Shown: piece by piece, positions 9,826 through 18,023 of the stretch
How positions within the stretch are numbered: the first letter of the stretch is position 1
How the letters are laid out: every line of letters begins with the position of its first letter
From: VGPI01 sp964482845
GTDB lineage: Bacteria > Cloacimonadota > Cloacimonadia > Cloacimonadales > Cloacimonadaceae
Direction: 5' to 3'
Length of the DNA stretch: 61,746 nucleotides
Assembly (NCBI GenBank): GCA_964482845.1
Contig: CAYZZE010000001.1
Coordinates: 1-61,746 of the forward strand
Program-made: the position numbers and the translations under genes
The notes under the pieces: generated by a model
Seen by the model: the letters and a program-made list of their open reading frames with translations, nothing else
Databases searched by the model: none
What the model was told of the DNA's origin: nothing

Positions 9826-10322
9826 CTCAGAGCCGACAAAGCTTGGTCATAGTCCGGTTCCATCCCGATCTCGGGAACCAATTCCGTGTATTGGACGAGT
9901 CCGGCGGCGTCGATCACTATGACCGCCCGTGCCAATAGGCCGGCAAGGACGCCGTCGATCATCTCCAATCCATAGTCCGAGCCAAATCGACGATCGCGCA
10001 TCTCGGATAGCGTTTCCACATTCTCGATCCCTTCCGCCGCACAAAAACGGCTCAGAGCAAAGGGCAGATCCCGCGAGATACACAGAACGGCGGTGCTATC
10101 CAGTTCCGCTGCCGCTTGATTGAAGCGGCGCACACTCATCGCACATACTGCCGTATCAATGCTCGGAAATACGTTCAGGAGCAGTTTCCTGCCCCGATAA
10201 TCCTGGAGTGTTTTATCTTGCAGGTTGGCTCCGGTCAGGGTAAAATCCGGCGCCGGATTCCCATTCTCCGGCAGCGGTCCCCGGGTTTGGATCTCATGTC
10301 CTTTCAGTTTGGTGGTGGCCAT
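9819..10322 (-). CDS. tpx: thiol peroxidase (atypical 2-Cys peroxiredoxin)
   Basis: Reduces hydrogen and alkyl peroxides using thioredoxin as electron donor, in the cytoplasm or periplasm. The 167-residue length and the motifs fit Tpx: peroxidatic Cys60 in IDTAVCAMSVRRFN and resolving Cys94 in SRFCAAEGI, one residue offset from E. coli Tpx numbering (61 and 95). A PDFTL motif and the terminal PEIGMEPDYDQAL segment also fit. It is a single gene, convergent with the small membrane protein and divergent from the csoR operon. A peroxiredoxin beside a copper-responsive operon may be coincidental. Confidence 0.95.
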   Translation of the reverse strand: MATTKLKGHEIQTRGPLPENGNPAPDFTLTGANLQDKTLQDYRGRKLLLNVFPSIDTAVCAMSVRRFNQAAAELDSTAVLCISRDLPFALSRFCAAEGIENVETLSEMRDRRFGSDYGLEMIDGVLAGLLARAVIVIDAAGLVQYTELVPEIGMEPDYDQALSALSQ

Positions 10323-10759
10323 TGTATTCTCCTTCGTGACCGAACCAGCCGGTGCCCTTGCTCCAAGCCGTCATCTTCAACCGACGATTCTCCTGAGCAA
10401 GCCCCTTGATCCGCTCGGGCATGTGTTTTTTTACAGATATGATAGGCGGCAACGATCTCTTGGCAAGCTATTTGTCCTCCTTGCTTGATAACCTTAGTAT
10501 AACCTTACGACCGTAAGGTTATACTAAGGTTATGGAGCAGGAAGAACCCAGGCGGAAACACAGTCAGCTGGAATCTGGTCCTTCTCGAGACGGGTGAACA
10601 ATTCACAGCGATTGACATTACTGCTATATGCAAACCATCTGCCAGACATAATCCGATGTCATAAGGGGCTGCGCTGGAATGGAGAGACAGTATGTTATTT
10701 TCACGTTCCCGATATTTTGAGATTCCAGTATGTTAAACGCTCTTCCACAAAAAAAGTCC
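10323..10759. other. intergenic region between tpx and csoR
   Basis: No gene is supported here. The stretch contains palindrome copy 1 and, to its right, a diverged copy of the wing sequence that also accompanies the other palindromes (for example GAATCTGGTCCTTCTCGAG near 10571, compare 22085-22105). Short ORFs across it lack ribosome-binding sites and family resemblance. Confidence 0.5.
10477..10543 (-). repeat. palindromic repeat, copy 1 (reverse orientation)
   Basis: Two perfect 22-bp arms (10488-10509 and 10512-10533) are separated by the two bases AC. Each arm is two copies of an 11-bp module (AAGGTTATACT on one strand). It lacks the extra 11-bp module seen in copies 2-6. Outer flanks (CCTCCTTGCTT and AGCAGGAAG) are partly complementary. 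The centre AC, instead of GT, marks the reverse orientation. Confidence 0.95.
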
Positions 10760-10809
10760 TTGCATGGAACACTATTTGCGTTATCCTGTCATATACCCCC
10801 ATGGGGTAT
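10760..10809 (+). promoter_or_regulatory. csoR promoter with CsoR-type operator
   Basis: A -35-like TTGCAT (10760-10765) and a -10-like TATCCT (10782-10787) are 16 bp apart. The pseudopalindrome ATACCCCCATGGGGTAT (10793-10809) lies directly over the expected transcription start. It matches the TACCC(n)GGGTA pattern known for CsoR operators, so the operon should be repressed by CsoR and released by Cu(I). A good AAGGAG ribosome-binding site (10811-10816) follows. Confidence 0.8.
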
Positions 10810-10822
10810 GAAGGAGAACCAT

Positions 10823-11122
10823 ATGGAACATAATGAGTCCCAGCGTCGCAAGGCACATCATACTGATGTCTTCAAGCAAAAATTGCATAACCGCTTGAAA
10901 AGGATTGAAGGCCAGGTGAGAGGAATACAAAAGATGCTCGCCGGGGATGTGTATTGTGATGATATTGTGACCCAGATTGCCGCCACCCGCAGAGCATTGG
11001 CGTCTGTATCTAAGGAGCTGTTTGAAGCACATCTGAATTCATGCGTGCTGGAACAGATCCGATCCGGCTCCTCAGAAGTGCTGGACGAACTAAAAAAAAC
11101 CATCGCCCGAATGACAAAATAA
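10823..11122 (+). CDS. csoR: CsoR-family Cu(I)-sensing repressor
   Basis: A 99-residue all-helical repressor of the CsoR/RcnR/FrmR family (DUF156). The first helix carries RLKRIEGQVRGIQKML. The metal site is Cys45, His70 and Cys74, with spacings of 25 and 4 that match the C-H-C Cu(I) site of Mycobacterium CsoR (36, 61, 65); this argues against the Ni/Co (RcnR) and formaldehyde (FrmR) branches. ATG 10823 is chosen because AAGGAG is 6 bases upstream; the frame is open further upstream over the operator. It is the first gene of a run of six plus-strand genes and has a CsoR-type operator in its own promoter, indicating autoregulation and control of the whole operon. Confidence 0.93.
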   Translation: MEHNESQRRKAHHTDVFKQKLHNRLKRIEGQVRGIQKMLAGDVYCDDIVTQIAATRRALASVSKELFEAHLNSCVLEQIRSGSSEVLDELKKTIARMTK

Positions 11123-11135
11123 AAAGGAATCACAA

Positions 11136-11603
11136 ATGAAAAAAATCATCCTACTCACCGCCATCGCCTGGATAGCCCTGACCCTTGCCGCTCAACACTG
11201 TGGATCGTGCACCTCCCGTACGCAAGCCCAAACCACAAACAATAGCGTCCAGAATCCAAAATCCATCATTCCCGGTCCCAAAAAGGCGCACTGGATTGAC
11301 AGGGAACACTATGTGACCTACGAATGGAACAAACGCCCCAAAATCGGCACCTATATCCTATTGGTAAATGTATTTGATAAAGACAAGAAACGCGTGGATA
11401 ATCTTATCCTTACAGCCGATGCTTATATGCCATCCATGAAGGGTTCTCACGATACTGGAGATAAAGCCATGAAACTGAACAAAAAAGGTCAATACGTCAT
11501 CCCAGTATACTTTATGATGCTGGGTGACTGGGAAATTGAGCTGAAGTTTTCCAAAGGCAACAATCGCTTTGCAAATGCCTATGTAAAACTGGACATCAAA
11601 TAG
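11136..11603 (+). CDS. secreted YtkA/FixH-like protein with N-terminal HCGSC motif
   Basis: A 155-residue exported protein. The signal peptide (MKKIILLTAIAWIALTLAA) is followed at once by HCGSC, a possible metal-binding or disulfide motif. The remainder resembles the YtkA/FixH-like beta-sandwich (DAYMPSMKGSHDTGDKAM, then GQYVIPVYFMMLGDWEIELKF). Such domains are often found with copper-handling and cytochrome oxidase genes. It starts 13 bp after csoR with AAAGGA upstream. Met98, Met101 and His105 could bind Cu(I), which would fit the operon, but binding is inferred. It could also be a lipoprotein if Cys22 is lipidated, although the residues before it are not a standard lipobox. Confidence 0.7.
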   Translation: MKKIILLTAIAWIALTLAAQHCGSCTSRTQAQTTNNSVQNPKSIIPGPKKAHWIDREHYVTYEWNKRPKIGTYILLVNVFDKDKKRVDNLILTADAYMPSMKGSHDTGDKAMKLNKKGQYVIPVYFMMLGDWEIELKFSKGNNRFANAYVKLDIK

Positions 11604-11613
11604 GGATGCCGCC

Positions 11614-12627
11614 ATGAGGTATTACACTCTAACCGGTCTCCGGTTTGTGCCATTGCTTTTGACGCTGCTGCTTGCCTATGCTCCATATGCCGTCAACGCA
11701 CAAAGCAATATCCTCTTCTTTGAGGCTCAGGGGGTTCTGTCATATACAGACCCCCCCTCAAGCTGGCAGGCATATTCACATCATCCTCACGACGCCATGC
11801 AAAAACCCTCGCTGGGTATAGATTATCTGGGCAGAATCAGAGCAAAGTCCACAGATTTGGGATATATGTCTCTCCAGATCCGGCTTGCATATGACGAATC
11901 TGAACCCAACAAGGTTCAGCCTCAGGTTTACAATGCTTTTATAAACTGGAAGACACCTGTGTCAGATTTATGGATTGGCCACAACAAAACAGCCATCGGC
12001 TTAAACTCCTATCTGGACAATCATGCTCTTCTGCTTGCAGACAACACCATGAGCGGATTGAACTTTGACCGGGATTGGGGTGCAGGACTTAAGCATGATG
12101 GTGGGTGGTGGAATATGGACCTTTCTGCCGGAACCGGATCCGGTATGCCCTTGTATCTGGGAGAAAACTACCTGCTGGCTGCCAGGATGGGTTGGGGAGA
12201 TTATTCCCGCAATAATGCCACCATAGGCCTTTCGGCTGCCACGGGAAATGTCCTCAAAAGCATGGGCTACACTGTGATGCACAACAACAAAAAACACCCG
12301 CTTCACCTCGGTGGTTTCGATCTTGGGCTACGATATCTGAATTTTGACATAAAAGCGGATCTGCTGCATGGATCATATGACGGTGATCCGGCTTATGCTT
12401 ATTTAGCCCGGAGCGCATATTACCTGTTACCCGAAGATAGGGCAAATATTGAACTTCAATTACAGGCAAATGATCTCAAGGGCACAAAAAGCACCACCTA
12501 TTCTGCTGGTCTGACTTATCGGATCACGCCGGATATCACTCTTCGCAGCACATATAACCTCAAAGAGCCCACCGATACTCATACCATCGCTCTGCAAGCG
12601 TATTTTTACAAAGGAATCGTTTTTTAA
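11614..12627 (+). CDS. outer-membrane beta-barrel (porin-like) protein
   Basis: A 337-residue protein with a signal peptide (cleavage near VNAQ) followed by alternating amphipathic strands rich in Tyr, Trp and Gly, for example residues 84-120 and 190-245, and ending in a strand with terminal Phe (YFYKGIVF), the hallmark of Bam-assembled barrels. I do not recognise the exact family; a porin-like or outer-membrane channel role is inferred. It lies between the YtkA-like and FMN-bind-like genes in the csoR operon, so it may provide an outer-membrane step for copper or another substrate. Confidence 0.65.
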   Translation: MRYYTLTGLRFVPLLLTLLLAYAPYAVNAQSNILFFEAQGVLSYTDPPSSWQAYSHHPHDAMQKPSLGIDYLGRIRAKSTDLGYMSLQIRLAYDESEPNKVQPQVYNAFINWKTPVSDLWIGHNKTAIGLNSYLDNHALLLADNTMSGLNFDRDWGAGLKHDGGWWNMDLSAGTGSGMPLYLGENYLLAARMGWGDYSRNNATIGLSAATGNVLKSMGYTVMHNNKKHPLHLGGFDLGLRYLNFDIKADLLHGSYDGDPAYAYLARSAYYLLPEDRANIELQLQANDLKGTKSTTYSAGLTYRITPDITLRSTYNLKEPTDTHTIALQAYFYKGIVF

Positions 12628-12645
12628 ACAATCAAGGGATACATC

Positions 12646-13254
12646 ATGAACAAATTATACATCCTCATTCTAACGTTGCTGATAATGTTGCCCCTACACG
12701 CAGCAGTGGGTTGCGATTTGAACGACCCAAACAGAGACGTAAAAAGACTTTTCCCGGCTTCCACCGGATTCAAAACCTATTATCGCTCCATCACCAAAGA
12801 CGGCGGTAAAGACCTATTGGAGAAAATTGAAAAGCGCCTTGGCGACAAATTTACGGGGCTGTTCGAAACCATCGATGTCCCCTATACTCTTTACGAGATA
12901 TACCGTGACAATCGAATAATCGGTTACATCCACGGTGTAAATCAAAAAGGCCGTTATGGAGGATTACAGTTATTTTTGGCTTTTGATACCGGAGGAACTA
13001 TCCTCAGCATGTATATACAGAGGATCAGCGGAAAAAATTCCCGCCGTTTCCGGGACGGCGCTTTTACAGATCAGTTTAATGGACTAAACCTCAGAGATTT
13101 TGATTCCTGGAATATCAAAACCCGCTCCGGCACCGGAAAGTTGGCAGGCATCAAAAATCCCGCACCCACTGATGAGGATTTTTATAACATCATGAGGGGA
13201 TTGAAAAAGAACCTGGTCTTAATGAATCACTTTGGTTATTGGAACCCCAGATAG
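12646..13254 (+). CDS. exported FMN-bind-like protein
   Basis: A 202-residue protein with a signal peptide (MNKLYILILTLLIMLPLHA) and then GCDLNDPNRDVKRLFP. The central part (about 85-150: IIGYIHGVNQKGRYGGLQLFL, then FDTGGTILSMYIQ and FRDGAFTDQF) resembles the FMN_bind fold of NqrC/RnfG/NosR-type proteins, in which a flavin may be attached at a conserved Thr/Ser. I see no canonical SGAT attachment motif, so covalent FMN is not supported. It is followed 10 bp later by the ABC permease gene. An electron-transfer or envelope role in the csoR operon is inference. Confidence 0.55.
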   Translation: MNKLYILILTLLIMLPLHAAVGCDLNDPNRDVKRLFPASTGFKTYYRSITKDGGKDLLEKIEKRLGDKFTGLFETIDVPYTLYEIYRDNRIIGYIHGVNQKGRYGGLQLFLAFDTGGTILSMYIQRISGKNSRRFRDGAFTDQFNGLNLRDFDSWNIKTRSGTGKLAGIKNPAPTDEDFYNIMRGLKKNLVLMNHFGYWNPR

Positions 13255-13264
13255 AGGAACGGAC

Positions 13265-14461
13265 ATGCCAAACATCACTACCATAGCATACAAAAACTTA
13301 CGTCGTAAAAAAGTGCGCAGCATCCTTACCCTCTTTGGAATAGCCCTGTCCACCTGGGTTCTGATAAGTTTGCTGGGCTTTAACCAAGGATATGAGAAAT
13401 CGCTGAATGACGATATTGACAACCTGGGATTCCAGGTTTTACTCACCGCCAAGGGCTGTCCTTATGAAGCCGCCACCCTTATGATGCAGGGTGGAGCGGG
13501 CTTAAGATATTTGCCGGATACGGTATTGAATGATCTGAAAGCTCATCCTGAAGTAGTGGGGCTTACACCCATGTTGATGCAGGCAGTATTTGATCCACTC
13601 GTCGGCGAACATGGAGGCATAGCGGCTTATACCGGAGTGGATCCCCTCACTTTCCCATCTATGAAAACTTACCTGGATTTTGCCCAAGGTAAGTGGTTTA
13701 CAGACCCGTTTGCCCTGGAAGCCGTAATTGGCTACGAGGCTGCTGAATTGGAGCAAAGAGAAGTGGGAGACATGCTGCTTATTCCCGAACATGAAGTGGA
13801 ACTGAAAGTGGTGGGAATCCTAAACCGCAGCGGCACCCAGGACGACGGCACCATATTTGTGCCCTACAAAGCCCTTCAAAACGTTTTTGGCGTTCAGGGC
13901 ATGCTAACTTCCATAGGGATCAAGGTCCATCAGGATGCCGATATGAGCGCCTTTGAGGAAAAACTCTATGACCTCCCGGATGTTCAGGTAGTTTCCATGG
14001 TACAGGTAAAAAATACCATTTCCAATTTGGTGGGTACTGCTCGCATCATGATAATGTCCATTGCCCTCATTGCCATCCTCATTGCCATGATTGGTGTGAT
14101 GAATACCATTCTAATGTCTGTACTGGAGCGATATCAGGAAATCGGTATTATGAAATCCATGGGCGCCGGATCCCGCCAGATTTTTCGGCTCATCTGGACT
14201 GAAACTGTTATCATTTGCCTGGTGGGAGGAATTATGGGGGCACTGCTGGCAATTGGGCTGGCAGCTTTTACAGAAGCGATGATCAGATATATCCTGCCTT
14301 TTTCTCCCAAGGGCTCTCTGATCCTGATCGATTTTTCATTGGTGATCCGCTCCTTGGGTATTATCGTGGGGATCGGGCTTCTTAGCGGTATTTACCCCGC
14401 TTTCCGAGCATCACGGATAAAGCCGATAGAGGCTATCCGCCATAGCGAGGGGGAATTATGA
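13265..14461 (+). CDS. MacB/FtsX-type ABC transporter permease
   Basis: A 398-residue permease of the type VII ABC (MacB/LolCE/FtsX) class. TM1 lies at about residues 18-38, a large periplasmic MacB_PCD domain at about 40-260, and TM2-4 at about 270-385, with the typical VLERYQEIGIMKSMGA coupling segment and the final PAFRASRIKPIEAIR. These transporters act by mechanotransmission on lipoproteins, peptides or efflux partners. ATG 13265 is chosen because GAGGAA precedes it and the protein then aligns with family starts. It overlaps the ATPase gene by 4 bp (ATGA), so they form one transporter. Its substrate is unknown; no MacA-like adaptor is present. Confidence 0.88.
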   Translation: MPNITTIAYKNLRRKKVRSILTLFGIALSTWVLISLLGFNQGYEKSLNDDIDNLGFQVLLTAKGCPYEAATLMMQGGAGLRYLPDTVLNDLKAHPEVVGLTPMLMQAVFDPLVGEHGGIAAYTGVDPLTFPSMKTYLDFAQGKWFTDPFALEAVIGYEAAELEQREVGDMLLIPEHEVELKVVGILNRSGTQDDGTIFVPYKALQNVFGVQGMLTSIGIKVHQDADMSAFEEKLYDLPDVQVVSMVQVKNTISNLVGTARIMIMSIALIAILIAMIGVMNTILMSVLERYQEIGIMKSMGAGSRQIFRLIWTETVIICLVGGIMGALLAIGLAAFTEAMIRYILPFSPKGSLILIDFSLVIRSLGIIVGIGLLSGIYPAFRASRIKPIEAIRHSEGEL

Positions 14462-15138
14462 ACATCATCAGGGCAAGAAATATCAGCAAGATTTACCTGC
14501 GCGGTGCTGAAGCAATTGCAGCCGTAAACGGAATTGATATAGAGATTGAGGCCGGTGAATTTGTGTCTTTCACAGGTGCGTCGGGATCCGGAAAAACTAC
14601 TTTGATCCATTTGCTGGGATGCTTGGAAAATCCGTCCGGCGGAACTTTGGCCATAAATGATACCACTGTCTTTGAAGAGGGAAAAGCCATGCCCGAAAGC
14701 AAACTAAACCTGGTGAGAAGAGTTCATTTTGGTTACATCTTCCAAAAGTTTTACCTGATACCCACTCTCACCGTTGCTGAAAACATCCGGGTTCCTTTTG
14801 CATTTCACCGAAATGCCGGAGCAAACTCAAACGTGCATGACATTGCCTCAATGTTGGGCATTGAAAAGAGGCTAAATCATCTCCCAAAAGAGATTTCCGG
14901 AGGAGAGATGCAGCGCGTGGCCATTGCCAGAGCGCTGATAAACAATCCCAAGGTTCTGCTCGCTGATGAACCCACCGGGAATCTGGACAGCAAACGTAGT
15001 GACGAGATTGCCGATATCCTATCACACCTGAACCGCGAAAAACGGATCACCGTTATTCTCGTGACTCACAATCTCAACCTGGCAAAAAGAGCCGGCAGAA
15101 TACTGGACTTACGCGACGGAAGAATACTGCAATCTTAA
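14458..15138 (+). CDS. MacB/LolD-type ABC transporter ATPase
   Basis: A 226-residue ATP-binding subunit with Walker A GASGSGKTT (about 39-47), signature SGGEMQRVAIARAL (about 141-154), Walker B VLLADEPTG, and the switch His in VTHN. It is the usual length for LolD/MacB-type soluble ATPases. It overlaps the permease gene by 4 bp and ends the csoR operon; palindrome copy 2 lies about 230 bp downstream. It powers the permease at the inner membrane. Confidence 0.93.
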   Translation: MNIIRARNISKIYLRGAEAIAAVNGIDIEIEAGEFVSFTGASGSGKTTLIHLLGCLENPSGGTLAINDTTVFEEGKAMPESKLNLVRRVHFGYIFQKFYLIPTLTVAENIRVPFAFHRNAGANSNVHDIASMLGIEKRLNHLPKEISGGEMQRVAIARALINNPKVLLADEPTGNLDSKRSDEIADILSHLNREKRITVILVTHNLNLAKRAGRILDLRDGRILQS

Positions 15139-15170
15139 ATAGGCAGTGATATCTGCAATTAGATTTCAAA

Positions 15171-15482
15171 GTGCGTTGCACATACGGGAATCACCATATT
15201 TTGAGACCGTGAAAAACAAAATCGTCGCTCCTTCCAGCGCAGTCAGTATTAGCTAAGGATTATGCCTGTCAGATAGTTTGGATACTCGTTGAGTCAACCG
15301 CTCCGAGTTGTTTAACGGTCTCAAGAAGGTTTAGATTCAAGCGGAATAGTGCTTTCTCCTGCATTCTCCCTGCTTCATAACCTTAGTATAACCTTACGGT
15401 CGTAAGGTTATACTAAGGTTATACTAAGGTTATCAAGCAAGGAGGATAGTTAAGTCAACTCTCTGATTTATTCAACGGTCTT
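15171..15482 (+). mobile_element. MITE-like element containing palindrome copy 2
   Basis: The 416-bp gap between the ABC ATPase and the convergent propeller gene is almost filled by a non-coding element. It begins near GCGTTGCACATACGGGAATC (15173) and ends in TTCAACGGTCTT (15471-15482). Its left wing (TGCCTGTCAGATAGTTTGGA, AAGCGGAATAGTGCTTTCTC) is shared with the elements at 52497-52880 and 61286-61590. No transposase is encoded. Confidence 0.75.
15366..15445 (+). repeat. palindromic repeat, copy 2
   Basis: 22-bp arms at 15377-15398 and 15401-15422 around the centre GT. An additional 11-bp module (15423-15433) follows the right arm. Outer arms (15366-15376 and 15434-15444) can also pair. It lies between convergent genes and could act as a terminator. 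Confidence 0.95.
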
Positions 15483-15554
15483 TTCCGATGTCACCTTCTC
15501 GCTTGGGGTTTCAGTTTTGCCCATTTGATCTCGTTGTGCAGGCTTTTGCGCCCC

Positions 15555-18023
15555 TTACATACGGATCAGGGCAAATTTTCCGCGGCGGGTAGTGGAGGAA
15601 GATCCGGAGATCAAGTAGTAATAAACGCCGGAGGAGGCATCTTTGCCGGCTTTGTTTTTGCCGTTCCAATGGAAACGTCCGAATTCATTGATATCGAGTT
15701 TGATTACGAGGTCGCCGGTGCTGTTGTAGATATGACATGTCCTGACATCGGCGGGGAAGTGTGCGTCGGGAAAGTTATTGATACGGATGAATCCGTCACG
15801 GGATGGCGAGAAGGGATTGGGAAAGGCGATCACTGTTTGAATGAATTGGGCGGTTTTGATCGAGCGTCCGATCTCCAAACGATTTACGCCATCGGGAGTT
15901 CCGATGATCAAGTATCCGCCCACAGGGTCATATTCGAGGGCGGTCACGTAGTTTGAGAGCAAGGGTGACACGCTCATATAATAATTGGCAAATCGTTCGC
16001 TAACAGGATCATACATGGAAAAGCCATTGCCTACGCTTCCGATCCAAAGACGGTTGAAAGGATCGAGCTGGAGGGCGGTGGGAGAGGTGCGCACCGATCC
16101 AAAGAGGCGCTCCTCGTCCACGTAATAAAGGATGTCGTTTTCCCAGTCAGCGTTGCCCCATCGGCGTCTTTTAATATCGGTATCGTATTTATACCAATGG
16201 GTTTCATTCCACATAAAGAGTCCGGTGCTGGCCGCGATCCAGTGTTGCCTTTCACCCCATCGGGTTGTAAGGGTCGCCACTTCATAGACAATGCAATTGT
16301 TGAGATCGGAGGGTGGTGGTATGAGCCAGTGTTCGCCACCGGTCACCGGTAGCGAATTGTGGTTCCAGATGACCAGTCCGCGGTCGTTATTGGTGCCGAT
16401 AAAGTACTTATTACCGCTGTGATAGAGATAAACAACGGCTTGCAGGGGGCTATTGGGGATGGTGAAGGTAGTCAGGAGATTGTAGTTGTTATCAAAGACA
16501 TTGACGCCGTCGGTGTAACTTGCGACCAAGATACGGTTATTTTGATCGAGAGCAATATCGCCGATAGTATTGCCAAGCAATCTGGGCGATCCGGGGATAA
16601 CGGACAACCATTCCAAGTTCTCGGGATCCCAGTTCTGGACGCCTTGGCGGGAAAAACGCTGCCAGGTATCGGTTTCATCGTCGTAAACGGTGATCCCAAG
16701 CATCCAGTTTGAGGGGCTTAAGGGTGAAACGTCCCAAGGTCCGAACCACTTCTTGTTGTTGCCGTCCACCGCGACGCAGAGAACATTATCGGCAGTAAGC
16801 GGACTATTCTCCACGTTGAAGGTCTGCCATTGATCGCCATCAAGCACGGAAAACCCCAATGTGCCCTTGCGGACGATGCCAGGTCCCTGATTGCCGCTAC
16901 CGAACCAGATCTTGTGATTTTTGTCCACGGCGATGTCACTTATCTTGGGGAAGCCGACGCAATTGGAACGGTAATTTTGCCATTGGTCGCCTGACTTTCG
17001 GTAAACCCCACCGCCCCATGATGCGAGGTAAAGTTCCACGCCATAATTCACGATACGGCTGATGACGGATGAATGTAAGCCATTGGTGTTGGATGTAATG
17101 TGCTGGATCATGCCATCGGGCTGGATCACCGATAGGAGTTGGTCAGTATTGCGCTGGAAAATGAGATTGTTTTCGTTCCATACTCCATAAGCGGCCCAGA
17201 TATATCCGGCGGTGTCCATCCCCACCGCCGACAGCGGATGATTGATCAATCCCTGGGTTGCGGAGAATAAAGTCCATCCCTGTTCCGCCGGATCGAGGGA
17301 ACGTTTGAGCACCGTAGCACCGAAGGCAAGACAGAGATCGGTCTCATTGGCGGCGAGCATCACAGGATTTCCATCGATCACCGGAGAGTTTAAACTGTTC
17401 CACTTTCGCCAGGAACTGTCAAAATCCAGGGAGTCCACATGGACATAACTAACGCTGATATCTGTAGCAAGATAAAGGTAACCCTGAGGTGAGAGGAGCA
17501 TATCCACGATATTGTTTGAGGATAGTCCGCCGGCGGTATTTTGGACGGTGTAGCGTTGGAGCAACAAAGGAAAAGACACCCCCGGCAGATAGTAGAAAAG
17601 AGACAGACCCTGATCGGTGGCGACGAAGGTTGAGGAGCCGCTTTCGATGATGCGGTTGACCCGATTGGAGGGGAGTCCATTACTGGTATTGATGATCTGC
17701 TTTGATCCATTTCCGATAATGGTTATGCCCTTATCGTATGATCCCAGCCAGATATTTTCCGATGAGGATACATAGGTTACGGTGCGGACGTCATTGGAGA
17801 CAATGCCGTCACTGGTCGTCCACCGTGTCTGGGACAAATCCTGCGTCCAATTCAGGCTTCCGGCATCATTGAGCTGAACCAATCCGCCCCAAGTGCTGAA
17901 ATAGACATCATTATCACTCACCATGAGGTCAAAGACATAGGTGGTATTCGTATCGGTCAACCAAGTGGTGGAAATTAACGGGACACACATCAGGAGTGTG
18001 AGCATTACATAGATACGGATCAT
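15555..18023 (-). CDS. secreted Reg_prop-type beta-propeller protein with T9SS-type C-terminus
   Basis: An 822-residue exported protein. A signal peptide (MIRIYVMLTLLMCVPLIS) is followed by many propeller blades of the two-component-regulator propeller type (IWLGSYDKGITII, SNGLPSNRVNRIIE, LWIGSVGNGFSMY, and others) and a terminal sorting domain (AFPNPFSPSRDGFI, IYNSTGDLVIKL, ASSGVYYYLI, KFALIRM). No histidine kinase or DNA-binding part is present, so it is an extracellular protein rather than a sensor. ATG 18023 has AAGGAG nine bases upstream; it overlaps the end of the WecA-like gene by 4 bp. It is the last gene of the minus-strand operon. Its binding partner is unknown. Confidence 0.85.
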   Translation of the reverse strand: MIRIYVMLTLLMCVPLISTTWLTDTNTTYVFDLMVSDNDVYFSTWGGLVQLNDAGSLNWTQDLSQTRWTTSDGIVSNDVRTVTYVSSSENIWLGSYDKGITIIGNGSKQIINTSNGLPSNRVNRIIESGSSTFVATDQGLSLFYYLPGVSFPLLLQRYTVQNTAGGLSSNNIVDMLLSPQGYLYLATDISVSYVHVDSLDFDSSWRKWNSLNSPVIDGNPVMLAANETDLCLAFGATVLKRSLDPAEQGWTLFSATQGLINHPLSAVGMDTAGYIWAAYGVWNENNLIFQRNTDQLLSVIQPDGMIQHITSNTNGLHSSVISRIVNYGVELYLASWGGGVYRKSGDQWQNYRSNCVGFPKISDIAVDKNHKIWFGSGNQGPGIVRKGTLGFSVLDGDQWQTFNVENSPLTADNVLCVAVDGNNKKWFGPWDVSPLSPSNWMLGITVYDDETDTWQRFSRQGVQNWDPENLEWLSVIPGSPRLLGNTIGDIALDQNNRILVASYTDGVNVFDNNYNLLTTFTIPNSPLQAVVYLYHSGNKYFIGTNNDRGLVIWNHNSLPVTGGEHWLIPPPSDLNNCIVYEVATLTTRWGERQHWIAASTGLFMWNETHWYKYDTDIKRRRWGNADWENDILYYVDEERLFGSVRTSPTALQLDPFNRLWIGSVGNGFSMYDPVSERFANYYMSVSPLLSNYVTALEYDPVGGYLIIGTPDGVNRLEIGRSIKTAQFIQTVIAFPNPFSPSRDGFIRINNFPDAHFPADVRTCHIYNSTGDLVIKLDINEFGRFHWNGKNKAGKDASSGVYYYLISGSSSTTRRGKFALIRM

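Noticed and set aside
10594..10833. 79-residue plus-strand ORF upstream of csoR
   Set aside because: It crosses the csoR promoter and operator and includes diverged repeat wing sequence; no family resemblance.
15366..15445. Possible CRISPR array from the repeated AAGGTTATACT modules
   Set aside because: The modules are adjacent, form an inverted repeat, and have no spacers between them; no cas genes are present.
15525..18000. Plus-strand ORFs opposite the propeller gene (for example 15525-15956 and 16359-16712)
   Set aside because: They are antisense to a well-supported exported propeller gene and encode no recognisable domain.
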